A stretch of 22,806 nt of DNA from JAVBLU01 sp031553225 (GTDB lineage Bacteria; Bacillota; Clostridia; Christensenellales; UBA1750): the NCBI GenBank assembly GCA_031553225.1, contig JAVBLU010000022.1:1-22806 (forward strand), given 5' to 3'. Below the pieces are notes generated by a model. That model was given only the letters and a program-made list of their open reading frames with translations. It was not told where the DNA came from and ran no database searches. Positions 13,716-21,920 of this stretch are shown here, piece after piece (position 1 is the first letter of the stretch; every line of letters begins with the position of its first letter). A program made the translations under genes and the position numbers.

Positions 13716-15335
13716 ATGGCCAAACAGATTCTCTTCGGCGAGGATGCCCGCCACGCGCTGGAGCGCGGCGTAAATAAGCTGGCTGACACCGTCAAGATCA
13801 CCCTTGGCCCCAAGGGCCGCAACGTCGTGCTCGACAAGAAGTTCGGCGCGCCCCTGGTGACGAACGACGGCGTGACCATCGCCAAGGAAATCGAGCTGGA
13901 AGACGCCTTCGAGAACATGGGCGCGCAGCTCCTGAAGGTAACCGCCACCAAGACGAACGACGACGCGGGCGACGGCACCACCTCCTCCACGCTTTTGGCG
14001 CAGGCCATGGTACGCGAGGGCCTAAAGAACCTGGCCGCCGGCGCGAACCCCATGATGCTCAAGCGCGGCATCGCCGCCGCCTCCGACGCGGCCGTTGAGG
14101 CGCTCAAGAGCATCTCCAAGCCCATCGAAGGCAAGCAGGCGATCGCGCAGGTCGCCGCCATCTCGGCCGGCGAGGATTCCATCGGCACGCTCATCGCGGA
14201 CGCCATGGAGAAGGTCGGCAACAACGGCGTCATCACGGTGGAGGAGTCCAAGACACTGAACACCGAGCTGGTGGTCGTTGAGGGCATGCAGTTTGACCGT
14301 GGGTACGCCTCCGCCTACATGGCCACCGATATGGACAAGATGGTGGCGGTGCTGGACAACCCGCTCATCCTGATCACCGAGAAGAAGATTTCCAACATCC
14401 AGGAGATTCTGCCCCTGCTCGAGCAGGTTGTGCAGGCCGGCCGCAAGCTGCTCATCATCGCCGAGGACGTGGAGGGCGAGGCTCTGGCCACCATCATCGT
14501 GAACAAGCTGCGCGGCACCTTCACCTGCGTCGCGGTCAAGGCCCCGGGCTTCGGCGACCGCCGCAAGGCCATGCTGGGCGACATCGCCACCCTCACGGGC
14601 GGCCAGGTCATCTCCGACGAGCTTGGCCTTGACCTGAAGGAGACCACCATCGCCATGCTGGGCAACGCCCGCCAGGTGACGGTGGACAAGGACAACACGA
14701 CCATCGTGGAAGGCGCCGGCGAGGCCTCCGAGATCAAGGCCCGCATCTCCTCCATCAAGGCGCAAATCGAAGACACCACCTCCGACTACGACCGCGAGAA
14801 GCTCCAGGAGCGCCTGGCGAAGCTGTCCGGCGGCGTGGCGGTCATCAAGGTCGGCGCGGCCACCGAGATTGAGATGAAGGAAAAGAAGCTGCGCATCGAA
14901 GACGCCCTGGCGGCCACCCGCGCGGGCGTGGAAGAGGGCATCGTGCCCGGCGGCGGCGTGGCGCTTATCAAGTGCATGACGGCCGTGGCGGCCCTTGCCT
15001 CCAAAGAAGTGGGCGATGTGAAGACCGGCGTGAACATCGTGCTGCGCGCCATCGAGGAGCCCATCCGCCAGATCGCCATCAACGCGGGCCTGGAGGGCTC
15101 GGTTGTGGCCGAAAAGGTGAAGGCGAACAAGGAGCCCGACTTCGGCTACGACGCCCTGCGCGACGAGTACGGCTCCATGGCGGCCAAGGGCATCATCGAC
15201 CCGACCAAGGTTGTGCGTTCCTCCCTGCAAAACGCCTGCTCGGTCGCGGGCATGCTGCTCACCACCGAGTCGCTCGTGGCGGATCTGCCGGACAAGAACC
15301 CCCCGGCCGCTCCCGCCCAGCCCCCGATGTATTAA
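13716..15335 (+). CDS. groEL: Chaperonin GroEL
   Basis: A 539-residue Cpn60 forming the double-ring ATP-driven folding chamber. Landmarks are GPKGRNV (31-37), the ATPase motif DAGDGTTS (83-90, containing the catalytic Asp) and the C-terminal equatorial region with GIVPGGGVAL. The canonical GDGTTTAT is GDGTTSST here, a modest change in the nucleotide pocket. The C terminus ends NPPAAPAQPPMY without the Gly-Gly-Met repeats usual in GroEL tails, so the flexible tail inside the cavity is short. GGGAGG precedes the ATG. It is the second gene of the HrcA-regulated operon. Confidence 0.97.
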   Translation: MAKQILFGEDARHALERGVNKLADTVKITLGPKGRNVVLDKKFGAPLVTNDGVTIAKEIELEDAFENMGAQLLKVTATKTNDDAGDGTTSSTLLAQAMVREGLKNLAAGANPMMLKRGIAAASDAAVEALKSISKPIEGKQAIAQVAAISAGEDSIGTLIADAMEKVGNNGVITVEESKTLNTELVVVEGMQFDRGYASAYMATDMDKMVAVLDNPLILITEKKISNIQEILPLLEQVVQAGRKLLIIAEDVEGEALATIIVNKLRGTFTCVAVKAPGFGDRRKAMLGDIATLTGGQVISDELGLDLKETTIAMLGNARQVTVDKDNTTIVEGAGEASEIKARISSIKAQIEDTTSDYDREKLQERLAKLSGGVAVIKVGAATEIEMKEKKLRIEDALAATRAGVEEGIVPGGGVALIKCMTAVAALASKEVGDVKTGVNIVLRAIEEPIRQIAINAGLEGSVVAEKVKANKEPDFGYDALRDEYGSMAAKGIIDPTKVVRSSLQNACSVAGMLLTTESLVADLPDKNPPAAPAQPPMY

Positions 15336-15341
15336 ACCCCA

Positions 15342-15374
15342 AACGGCCGCCGCGCGACAAGCGCGGCGGCCGTT
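15342..15374 (+). terminator. Hairpin terminator after groEL
   Basis: A perfect 14-bp GC-rich stem (15342-15355 with 15361-15374) with a GACAA loop lies 6 bases after the groEL stop. The T-run is short (TT then CCGCTT), so it may also act as a stabilising mRNA end. Confidence 0.75.
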
Positions 15375-15483
15375 CCGCTTGCGGGAGAGCCGCGCCCGCT
15401 GGCTGTTCCGCCATCCGTCGTGCACCCTCATCCCCCGGCCCGACTGGCGGGCGGGAACACCATGGAGGAAAGCGGGGAGCCAG

Positions 15484-16071
15484 ATGACCATCGACATCAA
15501 ACGGCTGTCGCCCGGCCTGGCGGACGACTATGTTCGCTTCTTTGACCAAACGCCGCACGACGACAATACCGAGGAAGGCAAATGCTACTGCGTTTGCTGG
15601 TGCAGCGCCGATCACCGCATGCAAACGGATTTCTCCTCGCCGCAGAAGCGCCGGGCGCTGGCCCTGCAGTACGTGCGCGACGGCGTGCTGCAGGGCTATC
15701 TGGCCTATTGCGAGGGCCAAGTCGTGGGCTGGTGCAACGCGAACACGAAAGCCGACTGCCTGCACTGCATCAGCTGGCTGCGGTCCCGGCAGGCGGTGGA
15801 GGCAAATCCGGCCGAGCGGGTCAAATCCATCTACTGCTTTGTCATAGCGCCCGCCATGCAGCGCATGGGCATTGCGGCGGCGCTGACCGAGCGGGTCTGC
15901 GCCGATGCGGCCGCCGACGGCTTTGACTGCGTGGAAGCCTACCCCCAAAGGGCTTTCGTGAGCGTGGCGGGCGATTTTACAGGGCCCGCGGCGATGTATC
16001 GGCGGCTTGGCTTTACGGTGCACGCGCAAGCGGAAAAGGATAGAGTCGTGGTGCGAAAACCGCTGAGGTGA
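15484..16071 (+). CDS. GNAT family N-acetyltransferase
   Basis: A 195-residue acetyltransferase of the GNAT fold. The acetyl-CoA core is seen in the FVIAPAMQRMGIAAALTERV region (about 118-137, with R/Q-x-x-G-x-A), followed by a late MYRRLGF strand (about 175-181), a common GNAT landmark. The N terminus is cysteine-rich (CYCVCWC, about 34-40), as in a Firmicutes GNAT subgroup with a CYC motif near the start. The ATG at 15484 has GGGGAG a few bases upstream. The upstream frame to 15211 overlaps groEL and is not used. It is separated from groEL by a terminator and so probably has its own promoter, which I could not place. The substrate is unknown. Confidence 0.8.
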   Translation: MTIDIKRLSPGLADDYVRFFDQTPHDDNTEEGKCYCVCWCSADHRMQTDFSSPQKRRALALQYVRDGVLQGYLAYCEGQVVGWCNANTKADCLHCISWLRSRQAVEANPAERVKSIYCFVIAPAMQRMGIAAALTERVCADAAADGFDCVEAYPQRAFVSVAGDFTGPAAMYRRLGFTVHAQAEKDRVVVRKPLR

Positions 16072-16130
16072 CGCCCTGTTTCAGGCCTCTTAGCGCCGCC
16101 CTCCTCGCCCCACGCAACCCCGATACGCCC

Positions 16131-16158
16131 AAGGAGCGACCCGCGCGGGTCGCTCCTT
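16131..16158. terminator. Palindromic terminator between convergent genes
   Basis: A perfect 28-base palindrome (AAGGAGCGACC arms around a CGCGCG centre) ends in CTTCTTCCT on the + strand. It follows the GNAT gene by about 60 bases and also lies downstream of the minus-strand operon, so it may terminate both. Confidence 0.75.
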
Positions 16159-16356
16159 CTTCCTGAAGACAAAGCAGCCTCCGATCCTCTTTCCACAGCA
16201 ACGGGTAATGCAGATAAGACGGGGGGAAACTGGCGGCGTATACGGCGCGCCGCCGCAGCAGCCCTGCAGGCGATCATCGCGCTGTTCCGCAGCCTCAGGC
16301 GATCATTTCGCAAAGCTGCTGAGCCGCCGGCTGTAGAGGCAAAACAAATCGGGCGT
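16159..16356. other. Non-coding stretch between the GNAT gene and the minus-strand operon
   Basis: No credible coding region or RNA gene is visible here. The only structure noticed is an imperfect local duplication at 16267-16306. Confidence 0.5.
16267..16306. repeat. Short direct repeat
   Basis: CAGGCGATCAT occurs at 16267-16277 and again at 16296-16306, and each copy is followed by further similar bases (CGCGCTG versus TTCGCAAAGCTG). It lies in intergenic sequence after the minus-strand operon and has no evident function. Confidence 0.5.
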
Positions 16357-16698
16357 TCAGGACCAGTCGATGAGGCCCTTGCTCGTGAGATACTGCTCGA
16401 AGATGTCCATGTAGTCGTCCACGATCCGGCAGGCGGCCATCTCGGCCTCCTCGGACAGGCCGAGGGTGGACACGACAGCGTCGCAGATGGCCTCGTAGGC
16501 CTCGTCATCGTCGTAGAAGGCGTCGCCCGGCAGCCCGCCCACAAGCACGCCCGTGGCCTCCATAAAGCGCAGGTCGGCGTCCAGGGCCGTGGCCAGAACG
16601 CTTTGCACCAGCTTCTCGTCCAGGTCGGCTTTCGGGTTTCTGCGGGTCAACTCGCTGTGCAGGTGCTGCAAAGCTTCGGCGCGGTTCAGGCCTTGCAT
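16357..16698 (-). CDS. Small acidic protein of unknown function
   Basis: A 113-residue protein I do not recognise. It is acidic and apparently all-helical, with a marked acidic cluster FYDDDEAYEA (61-70) and a second acidic helix around SEEAEMAACRIVDDYMDIFEQ. There is no signal peptide or membrane segment. The binding site AGGAGG overlaps the stop codon of the oligoendopeptidase F gene, so it is almost certainly co-transcribed and coupled with it. Clean spacing, a good binding site and normal codon use argue that it is a real gene. A partner or inhibitor of the peptidase is possible but has no direct support. Confidence 0.75.
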   Translation of the reverse strand: MQGLNRAEALQHLHSELTRRNPKADLDEKLVQSVLATALDADLRFMEATGVLVGGLPGDAFYDDDEAYEAICDAVVSTLGLSEEAEMAACRIVDDYMDIFEQYLTSKGLIDWS

Positions 16699-16712
16699 TG
16701 CTCAAATCCCTC

Positions 16713-18503
16713 CTAGGCCAGCGCTTGCAGCTTGGCCATGGTCTCCTCAAAGAGGCGCAGGCAGGCTTCCACGGGCGCGGGGGTGCTCAGGTCCACGCCC
16801 GCCACGCGCAGGGCTTCCAGAGGCGGCAGCGAGCCGCCCAGCGACAGAAAATCGCGGTAGGCGGCCGCGGCCGGCGCGCCTTCCTTGGCGATGCGCTGGG
16901 CGATGCAGGCCGCCGAGGAAAAGCCCGTAGCGTACTGATACACGTAGAACGCGCGGTAGAAATGCGGGATGCGCATCCACTCGTTCTTGATCCATTCGTC
17001 CTGCTGTACGCTCTGGTAGTAGCTGCCCACAATGCCCTGGTACAGCTCGCACAGCGACTCGTGCGTGAGGGCGGCTCCCTCCCAAGCGAGCTCGTGTGTG
17101 CGCATCTCAAATTCGGCGAACATGGACTGGCGAATGACCGTGGTGCGTATCTGCTCCAGGCGGTAGTTCAGCAGGAAGCGCTGGGCGTCGCGGTCGGTGT
17201 GGCGGCGCAGCAGCTCGTCCAGCAGGAGCGATTCATTCACCGTGGAGGCGACCTCCGCCAAAAACAGCGGATACTCACTGCTGGCGTAAGGCTGGCGCTT
17301 GTTGGAGAAGAAGCTGTGCAGCGCGTGACCCATCTCGTGCGCCAGGGTGGACACGGCATCGAAGGACTCGTGATAGTTGAGCAGCACGTAAGGATGTGTG
17401 CCGTAGGTGCCCCACGAGTAAGCGCCCGAGGTTTTTCCGCGCGTCTCGTGCACATCCACCCAGCCGCCGGTCTTGGCCTGATCATAGGCCGCCACGTAAT
17501 CATCGCCAAGCACCCGCAGTGCGCTGGCGCACAGGTCGAAGGCCTCGCCGTATGGAATCTTGACGTCGAACCCCTCGTACATGGGCACGTACAGGTCGCA
17601 AAAGCGCACGCTGGAAAGGCCCAGTATTTTGCCGCGCAGCGATACGTACCGTTCCAGCGAGGGCAGATGCGCGTGGATGGCCGTGAGCAGACTGTGATAC
17701 ACCGACTCGGGTATCTCGTTGGGGTACAGCGCGGCCTGCAGCGAGGATGCGTAGCCGCGCGCCCTGGCGTAGAACGTATCGCCCTTGAGCGAGGTGGCGT
17801 AGGAGGCGGCGATGGTGTTACGGAACTTGGCGTAGGTGCCCATCATGCCCTCGTAGGCGGCCAGGCGTACGTCGGGGTTGCGGCTCTCCAGCAGCTGCAG
17901 ATACCGCCCGTGCGAGAGCTGCACCTGCCCGCCTGAGCCGTCGGGCACCTCGGGGTACACCAGATCGGCGTCCGTGAGCATGTCGTAAATCGTGTCCGCG
18001 CCTTGGGCCATGTCGCCCGCCATGGCGAGCAGCTCCTCCTCGCGTTCGGGCAGGGTGTGCGGCCGAAGCAGCAGCGTCTCCTGCAAAAACCGACGATAGT
18101 CGGCAATGTCCGGCTCCGTCATGTAAGCGCGCAGCGTGTCCTCGGGCATGGCCAGAAGCTCCGGCTGAATGAAGCTGGCGGCGGTGGACAAGGCGGTGAC
18201 GAGCACGCCCGCGCGGTCGCAGATGCCCTGGGCGGCTGTGTTCTGGTTGTCCTCATCGCGCAGCATACGGGCGTAGGCATACAGCTTGTGGCAGGCCAAC
18301 TGCGCCTGAAAAGAGGCAGCAAGGCCGCTCCTGAGCGCCTGCGGCGACGAGCCCAGCGTTCCGCGCATCGCTGGCAGGCTCTCCACAAGCGCCTTGGCGT
18401 CTGCGAAGGCCTTCTCCCACGCGGGCAGGCCGTCGAACAAATGGCCCAGCTGCCAGCACTCGTGCGCAGGGACCTCGCTGCGCAGGGGCAGTTCCTTGTT
18501 CAT
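16713..18503 (-). CDS. pepF: Oligoendopeptidase F (M3 family metallopeptidase)
   Basis: A 596-residue cytoplasmic zinc peptidase that cleaves peptides of roughly 7-17 residues. The catalytic motif is HEMGH (H389, E390, H393), with the third zinc ligand E417 in LAEVAST, and the substrate-loop block GAYSWGTYGTHPY (360-372) is typical of PepF. Length and layout match the family: a helical N-terminal half, then a C-terminal catalytic lobe. The ATG at 18503 has a strong AAGGAGG site. It lies 122 bases after the MFS gene and 14 bases before the small acidic protein gene, so it may start its own transcript or continue the upstream operon. It has no signal peptide. Confidence 0.93.
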   Translation of the reverse strand: MNKELPLRSEVPAHECWQLGHLFDGLPAWEKAFADAKALVESLPAMRGTLGSSPQALRSGLAASFQAQLACHKLYAYARMLRDEDNQNTAAQGICDRAGVLVTALSTAASFIQPELLAMPEDTLRAYMTEPDIADYRRFLQETLLLRPHTLPEREEELLAMAGDMAQGADTIYDMLTDADLVYPEVPDGSGGQVQLSHGRYLQLLESRNPDVRLAAYEGMMGTYAKFRNTIAASYATSLKGDTFYARARGYASSLQAALYPNEIPESVYHSLLTAIHAHLPSLERYVSLRGKILGLSSVRFCDLYVPMYEGFDVKIPYGEAFDLCASALRVLGDDYVAAYDQAKTGGWVDVHETRGKTSGAYSWGTYGTHPYVLLNYHESFDAVSTLAHEMGHALHSFFSNKRQPYASSEYPLFLAEVASTVNESLLLDELLRRHTDRDAQRFLLNYRLEQIRTTVIRQSMFAEFEMRTHELAWEGAALTHESLCELYQGIVGSYYQSVQQDEWIKNEWMRIPHFYRAFYVYQYATGFSSAACIAQRIAKEGAPAAAAYRDFLSLGGSLPPLEALRVAGVDLSTPAPVEACLRLFEETMAKLQALA

Positions 18504-18587
18504 TGTGTACCTCCTTATGGTTCGCTTAAGCGGGCTTTAGTGTGCGCCGGCCAAAGGCGGCCTGAGCCCCGCGTTCACGCACAGCCA

Positions 18588-18607
18588 AACGCCGCTTGGA
18601 CGGCGCT
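18588..18607 (-). terminator. Possible weak terminator after the MFS gene
   Basis: On the minus strand a 7-bp stem (AGCGCCG with CGGCGTT, one G:T pair) around a 6-base loop ends in TTTGG, in the 122-base gap between the MFS transporter and pepF. The T-run is short, so read-through into pepF is likely. Confidence 0.35.
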
Positions 18608-18625
18608 GTTCTGCGGCGTATGGCC

Positions 18626-20071
18626 CTATGGGAGCGTGCCCCCGCGCTTGGCGGCCGCCACCGCCCTTCTGCGCGCGCGCAGCACGCGGAAGGCGCGCAC
18701 CCGGCGGCTGACGCCCTGCGCCGTATCCTGCGCCACGCCGCGCAGCATGGCGGCGACCGAGGAGGAGCCCTCGTCCTGCAGCAAGCGTAGGAACAGGACG
18801 AGTACCAGGACGCGCGCAAACATGGACAGCAGGAAGATTCCGTTGTATCGGGTCATGGTCATGCCAAAGAGGCTGCCCCAGCTCTCCACGCGCGGCATCA
18901 CGCGCTCCACAAGCGCGCCACCCAGCACAAAGGCCACGGCATTGCCGATGAGCTGCGTAAACACCGCGTACACGGCTACGTACATCGTGCGGTTCTTCTG
19001 GGGCGACTGGAACAGATACAGGTTTTGGAACCCCATGTCGATGGTGGCCCACACCGCGCCGGAAACGGCCTCCGTGATGGGGATGAGCCACAAAGAGCCC
19101 GGCCTCGTCCAGTTCCAGGAAAGGGGCAGGCCACAGGCTACGGCCATGCAAAACACGATGACCGGCCGCACACCGTAGCGGTCCATTAGTCTGCCCCACG
19201 CGCCGATGGTCAATACTGTGGACACGGACGCGCAGGTGGTGGACAAAATGGAGATTTGCAGATAGGTCATCCGCAGCGTACCGAGCATGTACACCGAGAA
19301 AAATGGCCCGGACATGCGCACCGGAAAGTACCACATCACCGCAAACAGCACCAGGCGCATGTAGGGCTTGTTGCGCAGCACCTGGCCAAGCATCTCCGCG
19401 AAACCCTCGCGCTTTTCCTGAACCTGCATGGGCGGCCAGGGCACAAAGAAGAAGCAGCAGATGTCCGCCACGCCAAACACGGCGCACAGCGTGAACACAA
19501 CCGTATAGCCCGCGTATCCGGGCAGCCAGTCCAGCAAAAGCCCGGAAAGCAGACCCGCCGCAACGCCTGTACAGGTGGCGATGCTGCTTCTGGTGGCAAA
19601 GTAGCGGCCGCGCAGACGCATGGGCACAAGGTCGCCCATCAGCGAGAAGAAGGACACGTTGACGAACGCCGCGGCGCATCCGGACAGCGCTACGAAGGAT
19701 AGGGTGGCCCACACGCGCGCGTAGGCGATCTGTCCGGGCACGACGTAGGGCACGAGGGCGACCCCCAGCCACACCGCCCTTTGCACCACGCCAAAGGCGA
19801 GCATGCAGCCCCGCCGCGAGCGGAAGCGTTCCACCAGGAAGGAGGCGGGCATCTGCACGAGGCTGCCGATGACCGGCACGGCCGAGAGCAGCGATACGGC
19901 GAAGTCGCCGCCGCCCAGCTGGCGTATGAATCCCGTCAGCGCCGGGCCGCCGGTGATGGTGAAGCACACCTGCCCCAGGGTAATGGCGAGTATGGCGACG
20001 TAGAGGCTGCGGCGCACGCCGGCGTCCAGCCCTGTATCGTCAAACAGCCGCAGCGCTCGCCCAGTTTTCAT
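18626..20071 (-). CDS. MFS transporter
   Basis: A polytopic membrane protein of about 481 residues with some twelve hydrophobic segments and the layout of the major facilitator superfamily. Basic loops such as ERFRSRRG (after the second segment) and PMRLRGRYFATRS fall at the usual cytoplasmic positions. A basic cytoplasmic tail of about 50 residues, ending RRRAVAAAKRGG, follows the last segment. The substrate is unknown; neither a drug-efflux motif nor a sugar-transport motif is clear. The start is uncertain: ATG at 20071 (MKTGRALR) or GTG at 20086, with GAGAGG upstream of both. It lies about 60 bases after the six-TM membrane protein gene and is probably in the same operon. Confidence 0.8.
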   Translation of the reverse strand: MKTGRALRLFDDTGLDAGVRRSLYVAILAITLGQVCFTITGGPALTGFIRQLGGGDFAVSLLSAVPVIGSLVQMPASFLVERFRSRRGCMLAFGVVQRAVWLGVALVPYVVPGQIAYARVWATLSFVALSGCAAAFVNVSFFSLMGDLVPMRLRGRYFATRSSIATCTGVAAGLLSGLLLDWLPGYAGYTVVFTLCAVFGVADICCFFFVPWPPMQVQEKREGFAEMLGQVLRNKPYMRLVLFAVMWYFPVRMSGPFFSVYMLGTLRMTYLQISILSTTCASVSTVLTIGAWGRLMDRYGVRPVIVFCMAVACGLPLSWNWTRPGSLWLIPITEAVSGAVWATIDMGFQNLYLFQSPQKNRTMYVAVYAVFTQLIGNAVAFVLGGALVERVMPRVESWGSLFGMTMTRYNGIFLLSMFARVLVLVLFLRLLQDEGSSSVAAMLRGVAQDTAQGVSRRVRAFRVLRARRRAVAAAKRGGTLP

Positions 20072-20130
20072 CTGGCCGTCAGGCACCTCTCACGCATTTC
20101 CGCTCCACCCATCCCCGGCCGTTCCGCGCT

Positions 20131-21042
20131 TTACGGCGCGCTGCGCGCGTCCTGAAGCACCGCAACGCCCAGGCATCCGCCAAACGGCGTCAGCAGGCAC
20201 CCGAGCAAGACCGAAAGGATCGGGCCAACCACAAACCCGCCGGGAACGAGCTGGAACAAAAACATAAGCGGCGCGGCGCACATGCCCAGCGCGGCCGCGC
20301 ACAGATACACGAGCACGTTGGCCCCCAGCACGCGCGCGAACCGCCCGCGCGCAAACATGAGCGCACAGCATCGCTTCACATTCTCAAAGCGCCACTTGCC
20401 TTCTACCAGCGCCAGGGGATAAGCGGGCTGCATGGCGACCGTCAGGCACATCATGCCCGCGAGCATGGCGAAATACCCAACCGCCATGAGCAGGATGCTC
20501 AGCACGATGAAGGCCGGATTGGCGTGGCTCAGGCTCAGCCCCATCATAACCGCTCCGCCTACGTAAGGGATCATCAGCACCACGGCGGCGGCCGTGCTGA
20601 CAAGCCACCAGCACAGCATCAGCACGGTGAGCCTGCCCCACCGCTTGCCCGCCAGAAGCAGCGCTTCGCCTGAGGAAAGCGAGCCGCCCGCCGCCTTGCG
20701 CAGGGCGATAAGGGAAACCGCCCCGCTCTGCAGCGGCGAAAATGCGATGCTGGAAGCGAGCATAATGCCGGCGGCGATCAGCATAAGGACGACGCTGTCG
20801 GCGTTCCATGCATTCAGCCATCCGGGCGCCGCGCCCGACCAGCGAAGGGCCTGCGCCCCCTGCGCAGCCGCGGGCATAAACCCGCGGACAAAGAGGAACA
20901 CCGCAACCGCCAAAGGGAGAAAGGTGAGCAGAAGCATCACGTTCAGCATGGGCACAAACGCTCCGCCGTACAGTCGCAAACTATCGCCCAGCAAGGCGAC
21001 CGGGCCCTTCATCCGCCTGGGCGTCGTCCATCCCTGCGCCAT
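20131..21042 (-). CDS. Polytopic membrane protein of unknown function
   Basis: A 303-residue integral membrane protein with about six hydrophobic segments (roughly 29-53, 82-103, 137-160, 172-200, 237-262 and 267-292). The arrangement resembles membrane domains seen in DUF975-type and glycerophosphodiesterase-membrane-domain proteins, but I cannot name the family firmly. There is no enzymatic motif. The ATG at 21042 has AAGGAG eight bases upstream, and that site overlaps the stop of the universal-stress-like gene; a GTG at 21051 is too close to the site. It is coupled to that gene and followed by an MFS transporter. Confidence 0.75.
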   Translation of the reverse strand: MAQGWTTPRRMKGPVALLGDSLRLYGGAFVPMLNVMLLLTFLPLAVAVFLFVRGFMPAAAQGAQALRWSGAAPGWLNAWNADSVVLMLIAAGIMLASSIAFSPLQSGAVSLIALRKAAGGSLSSGEALLLAGKRWGRLTVLMLCWWLVSTAAAVVLMIPYVGGAVMMGLSLSHANPAFIVLSILLMAVGYFAMLAGMMCLTVAMQPAYPLALVEGKWRFENVKRCCALMFARGRFARVLGANVLVYLCAAALGMCAAPLMFLFQLVPGGFVVGPILSVLLGCLLTPFGGCLGVAVLQDARSAP

Positions 21043-21054
21043 GCGCCTCACTCC

Positions 21055-21435
21055 TTACTCGTATACCGTGCGGATCTCCACGTGCGGCAGAAGCTGGGAG
21101 AGCCGGCGCTGAAAGTCCGCGCCCTCCGTTCCGCCCGACGCGCCGATGATGATGTGCGTAACCCCGTGCTTCACCGCGTGCGACTGCAGGCTTCCCGGCA
21201 CGTCGTCCGCGCGCAGCACGGTCATGTCCGCGCCCTCGGCTTTGGATACCTCGTACAAAAACTCCAACGCCTCGCCCTCCTTGGGGTTGCCGAGAAAGGC
21301 GAACCCTTTGCGCGCCACGTGTACCACCGAGAGATCGGCGTGAAGGGGCCGGGCGACGGCGGCACCGGCGCGGATGAGCCGCTCGCAGGTCTTCTGGCCG
21401 GTAACGCATACGAGCACGACAGGCTTATGCGCCAT
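21055..21435 (-). CDS. Universal stress protein family (KdpD-type USP domain)
   Basis: A 126-residue alpha/beta protein. The first strand and helix, VVLVCVTGQKTCERLIRAGA (6-25), closely resemble the USP domain found in KdpD sensors and in stand-alone Firmicutes proteins. The late HIIIGASGGTEG (94-105) takes the place of the usual nucleotide motif, but the typical GX2GX9G(S/T) pattern is incomplete, so ATP binding is doubtful. The ATG at 21435 lies inside the end of the upstream gene (11-base overlap), with GGGGGAGAGGAG before it. Its stop overlaps the binding site of the next gene. A role in sensing stress or ions for the neighbouring membrane proteins is a guess from context. Confidence 0.8.
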   Translation of the reverse strand: MAHKPVVLVCVTGQKTCERLIRAGAAVARPLHADLSVVHVARKGFAFLGNPKEGEALEFLYEVSKAEGADMTVLRADDVPGSLQSHAVKHGVTHIIIGASGGTEGADFQRRLSQLLPHVEIRTVYE

Positions 21436-21898
21436 GCTCCTCTCCCCCTTGCCGCCGGATATCCCGCACATACTGCCCGGAATGCTCGATGGTGACAGCC
21501 GCGCCCGCGGCGATGCTCGGCAGGGGAAAACGCTCGTCCAGGTAGAACAGCCGCTCGATGCCCTCCTCGTCCTGAAGCGTCAGGGGATGGAAACGCACGC
21601 CGTCGCGCACGGCGACGCCCACATCGCACCCACAATACAGACCGTCCGTCTGTTTTATCAGGGAGGCTTTCAGATCCTTCAGGTAACGTGCGTACATCAC
21701 GTGCGGCAGCAAAACCGCGTCCCACCACACCAAAATAGCCGCGCCCGCAAACAGCGTCAGCAGCGACACGGCCAGCTGCTGGCGCATGACGAGCAACGCG
21801 ACGCAGACCGCCAACAGCACGCCCACCGCAAGCAGCAGGCCGCGCACGCACTTTTCACCGCGGCGGCGGGCGTCTTGCACAAAACCGTCGTCATACAT
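21425..21898 (-). CDS. Two-TM membrane protein of unknown function
   Basis: A 157-residue protein with a short basic N terminus, two adjacent hydrophobic segments (about 19-37 and 42-58) and a soluble C-terminal domain of about 90 residues that would face the cytoplasm. The soluble part contains a CGCDVGV segment (about 89-95) and strand-rich spacing suggestive of a small beta domain; I recognise no known family. The ATG at 21898 has GGAGG nine bases upstream. It follows the LOG gene by 22 bases and overlaps the universal-stress-like gene by 11 bases, so the three are translationally coupled. Confidence 0.72.
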   Translation of the reverse strand: MYDDGFVQDARRRGEKCVRGLLLAVGVLLAVCVALLVMRQQLAVSLLTLFAGAAILVWWDAVLLPHVMYARYLKDLKASLIKQTDGLYCGCDVGVAVRDGVRFHPLTLQDEEGIERLFYLDERFPLPSIAAGAAVTIEHSGQYVRDIRRQGGEEHGA

Positions 21899-21920
21899 AG
21901 GCCTAGTCCTCCATGCTCAA

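Noticed and set aside
14022..15500. Long minus-strand open frame opposite groEL
   Set aside because: It is the antisense shadow of groEL, with His/Gly/Leu-rich low-complexity translation and no homology that I recognise.
18537..19967. Minus-strand frame overlapping the MFS gene
   Set aside because: It is an out-of-frame shadow rich in Arg, His and Gly; the other frame has twelve hydrophobic segments and MFS-like loops.
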